Shown here piece by piece: positions 63,260 to 64,000 of a stretch of 64,000 bases of DNA. This DNA is from [Clostridium] saccharolyticum WM1. GTDB taxonomy: Bacteria; Bacillota; Clostridia; Lachnospirales; Lachnospiraceae. The notes beneath the pieces were generated by a model. It made no database searches. It was not told the origin of the DNA and worked only from the letters and a program-made list of their open reading frames with translations. Every line of letters begins with the position of its first letter. Within the stretch, counting starts at the first letter, position 1. Made by a program: the position numbers and the translations under genes. The stretch covers positions 1,178,001 to 1,242,000 of the forward strand of contig NC_014376.1 of NCBI RefSeq assembly GCF_000144625.1. Direction: 5' to 3'.

Positions 63260-64000
63260 ATGTATCGAATCACAAGAAAAAAGGCCTTGAATCCAACTGT
63301 TACTTTAATGGAAATAGAGGCACCCATGCTGGCGAAGAAAGCAGAACCCGGTCAATTTATCATCCTGCGAACAGATGAAAACGGGGAAAGAATTCCTCTC
63401 ACGATTGCAGATTTTGACCGGATAAAAGGTACAATAACAATTATTTACCAGGTGGTTGGTGCAACAACGGAAAAACTGAATCATATGGAGGAAGGAGACT
63501 CTCTCCAGGATTTTGTCGGTCCTCTGGGACGAGCAACGAATACGGAAGGTAAAAAGAAAGTTGCAGTCGTAGGCGGTGGTGTGGGATGTGCCATAGCCTA
63601 TCCAGTGGTAAAGAAGTTTTTTGAACAGGGGACTGAAGTGCATGCAATCATAGGCTTCCGGAATAAGGAACTTGTTATTCTGGAGGAAGAATTCAGGGCA
63701 AATAGCAGTAAGCTGATTTTGATGTCGGACGACGGCAGCTGTGGTGAAAAGGGACTGGTTACCGATGCCTTGAAAAAGTTAATTGAAAGCGGAGAAGAAT
63801 ATGATGAGGTTATCACCATCGGACCTTTGATCATGATGAAATTTGTATGCAAATTAACGAAGGAATATGGAATTAAAACAGTAGCAAGCATGAATCCGAT
63901 TATGGTGGATGGCACGGGAATGTGCGGAGGATGCCGTCTTACGGTTGGAGGAACCACCAAATTTGCTTGCGTGGACGGACCTGAATTTGATGGTCATGAG
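63260..64000 (+). CDS. NfnA-like NADH-dependent ferredoxin:NADP oxidoreductase subunit, cut by the window end
   Basis: The first 247 residues of a PyrK/NfnA-type protein. An FAD-binding beta barrel (GQFIILRTDENGERIPLTI) is followed by the NAD-binding VAVVGGGVGCAIAYPV and the C-terminal [2Fe-2S] cysteines in GTGMCGGCRLTV ... FACVDG. AAAGGAG precedes ATG 63260. In clostridia the partner (NfnB/GltA-like) usually follows directly. NfnAB couples NADH, NADPH and ferredoxin pools, which fits a one-carbon oxidation or fixation locus. Confidence 0.88.
   Translation, partial: MYRITRKKALNPTVTLMEIEAPMLAKKAEPGQFIILRTDENGERIPLTIADFDRIKGTITIIYQVVGATTEKLNHMEEGDSLQDFVGPLGRATNTEGKKKVAVVGGGVGCAIAYPVVKKFFEQGTEVHAIIGFRNKELVILEEEFRANSSKLILMSDDGSCGEKGLVTDALKKLIESGEEYDEVITIGPLIMMKFVCKLTKEYGIKTVASMNPIMVDGTGMCGGCRLTVGGTTKFACVDGPEFDGHE

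Noticed and set aside
1..64000. CRISPR arrays, rRNA and tRNA genes
   Set aside because: No regularly spaced identical repeats, no rRNA conserved blocks and no cloverleaf with TTCGA-type arms were noticed; a tRNAscan-SE and CRISPR finder run would settle this.

Overview
The window reads as chromosome of a Firmicute of the class Clostridia, most likely a Lachnospiraceae member (Clostridium cluster XIVa, Lacrimispora- or Enterocloster-like). The evidence is the hprK-murB-rapZ-whiA-HPr gene order, strong AGGAGG ribosome sites, frequent GTG and TTG starts, and consensus sigma-A promoters. No organism name can be fixed from the sequence alone.

Region 1 (1-17.9 kb) is core genome. It holds hprK, murB, rapZ, whiA and a Crh-like HPr; then dnaE, pfkA and a LUD-domain protein. 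A tagaturonate reductase/altronate dehydratase pair on the minus strand faces a divergent LacI regulator, with palindromic operators between them. A DUF6145-like gene, dusB, greA and lysS follow.

Region 2 (17.9-38.8 kb) is an integrated element next to the lysS 3' end. A tyrosine integrase and excisionase point left. A long rightward operon starts behind a structured leader with two attenuator-like hairpins. It encodes a YqaJ-type nuclease, a RecD2-type helicase, a candidate single-strand annealing protein, a CHC2/Toprim/YodL primase-like protein, PcfK, a DUF7666-type protein, PcfJ and NAD-dependent DNA ligase. A ParM/ParR-like pair and a SLOG protein follow. A small XRE/pseudo-receiver module lies between two ~50-bp direct repeats. 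I see no relaxase, coupling protein or type IV secretion gene, and no right attachment site.

Region 3 (38.8-44.7 kb) is eroded accessory DNA. It has an alpha/beta hydrolase behind a MerR-type 19-bp-spacer promoter, the tail of an iron alcohol dehydrogenase abutting a C-terminally truncated ABC-F gene (with a seven-codon leader peptide), a MerR remnant, an intact SDR, a broken lipoprotein gene and a [4Fe-4S] tail.

Region 4 (44.7-64 kb) is visibly more AT-rich and is the most interesting part. A PucR-type regulator precedes a LigM/DesA-type tetrahydrofolate-dependent O-demethylase, an MFS carrier and an NmrA-like reductase. A PD-(D/E)XK nuclease gene lies between inverted repeats. Then comes a one-carbon cluster: two folate ECF transporters (FolT), each behind its own THF riboswitch, NDK, a VOC protein, Fhs, FolD, FchA, a formate/nitrite channel, FolC, a CBS-containing pyrophosphatase and the start of an NfnA-like subunit. 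Together these could take methyl groups from methoxylated substrates onto THF and oxidise them to formate with ATP gain, using a corrinoid-free demethylase. Methylene-THF reductase is not in the window.
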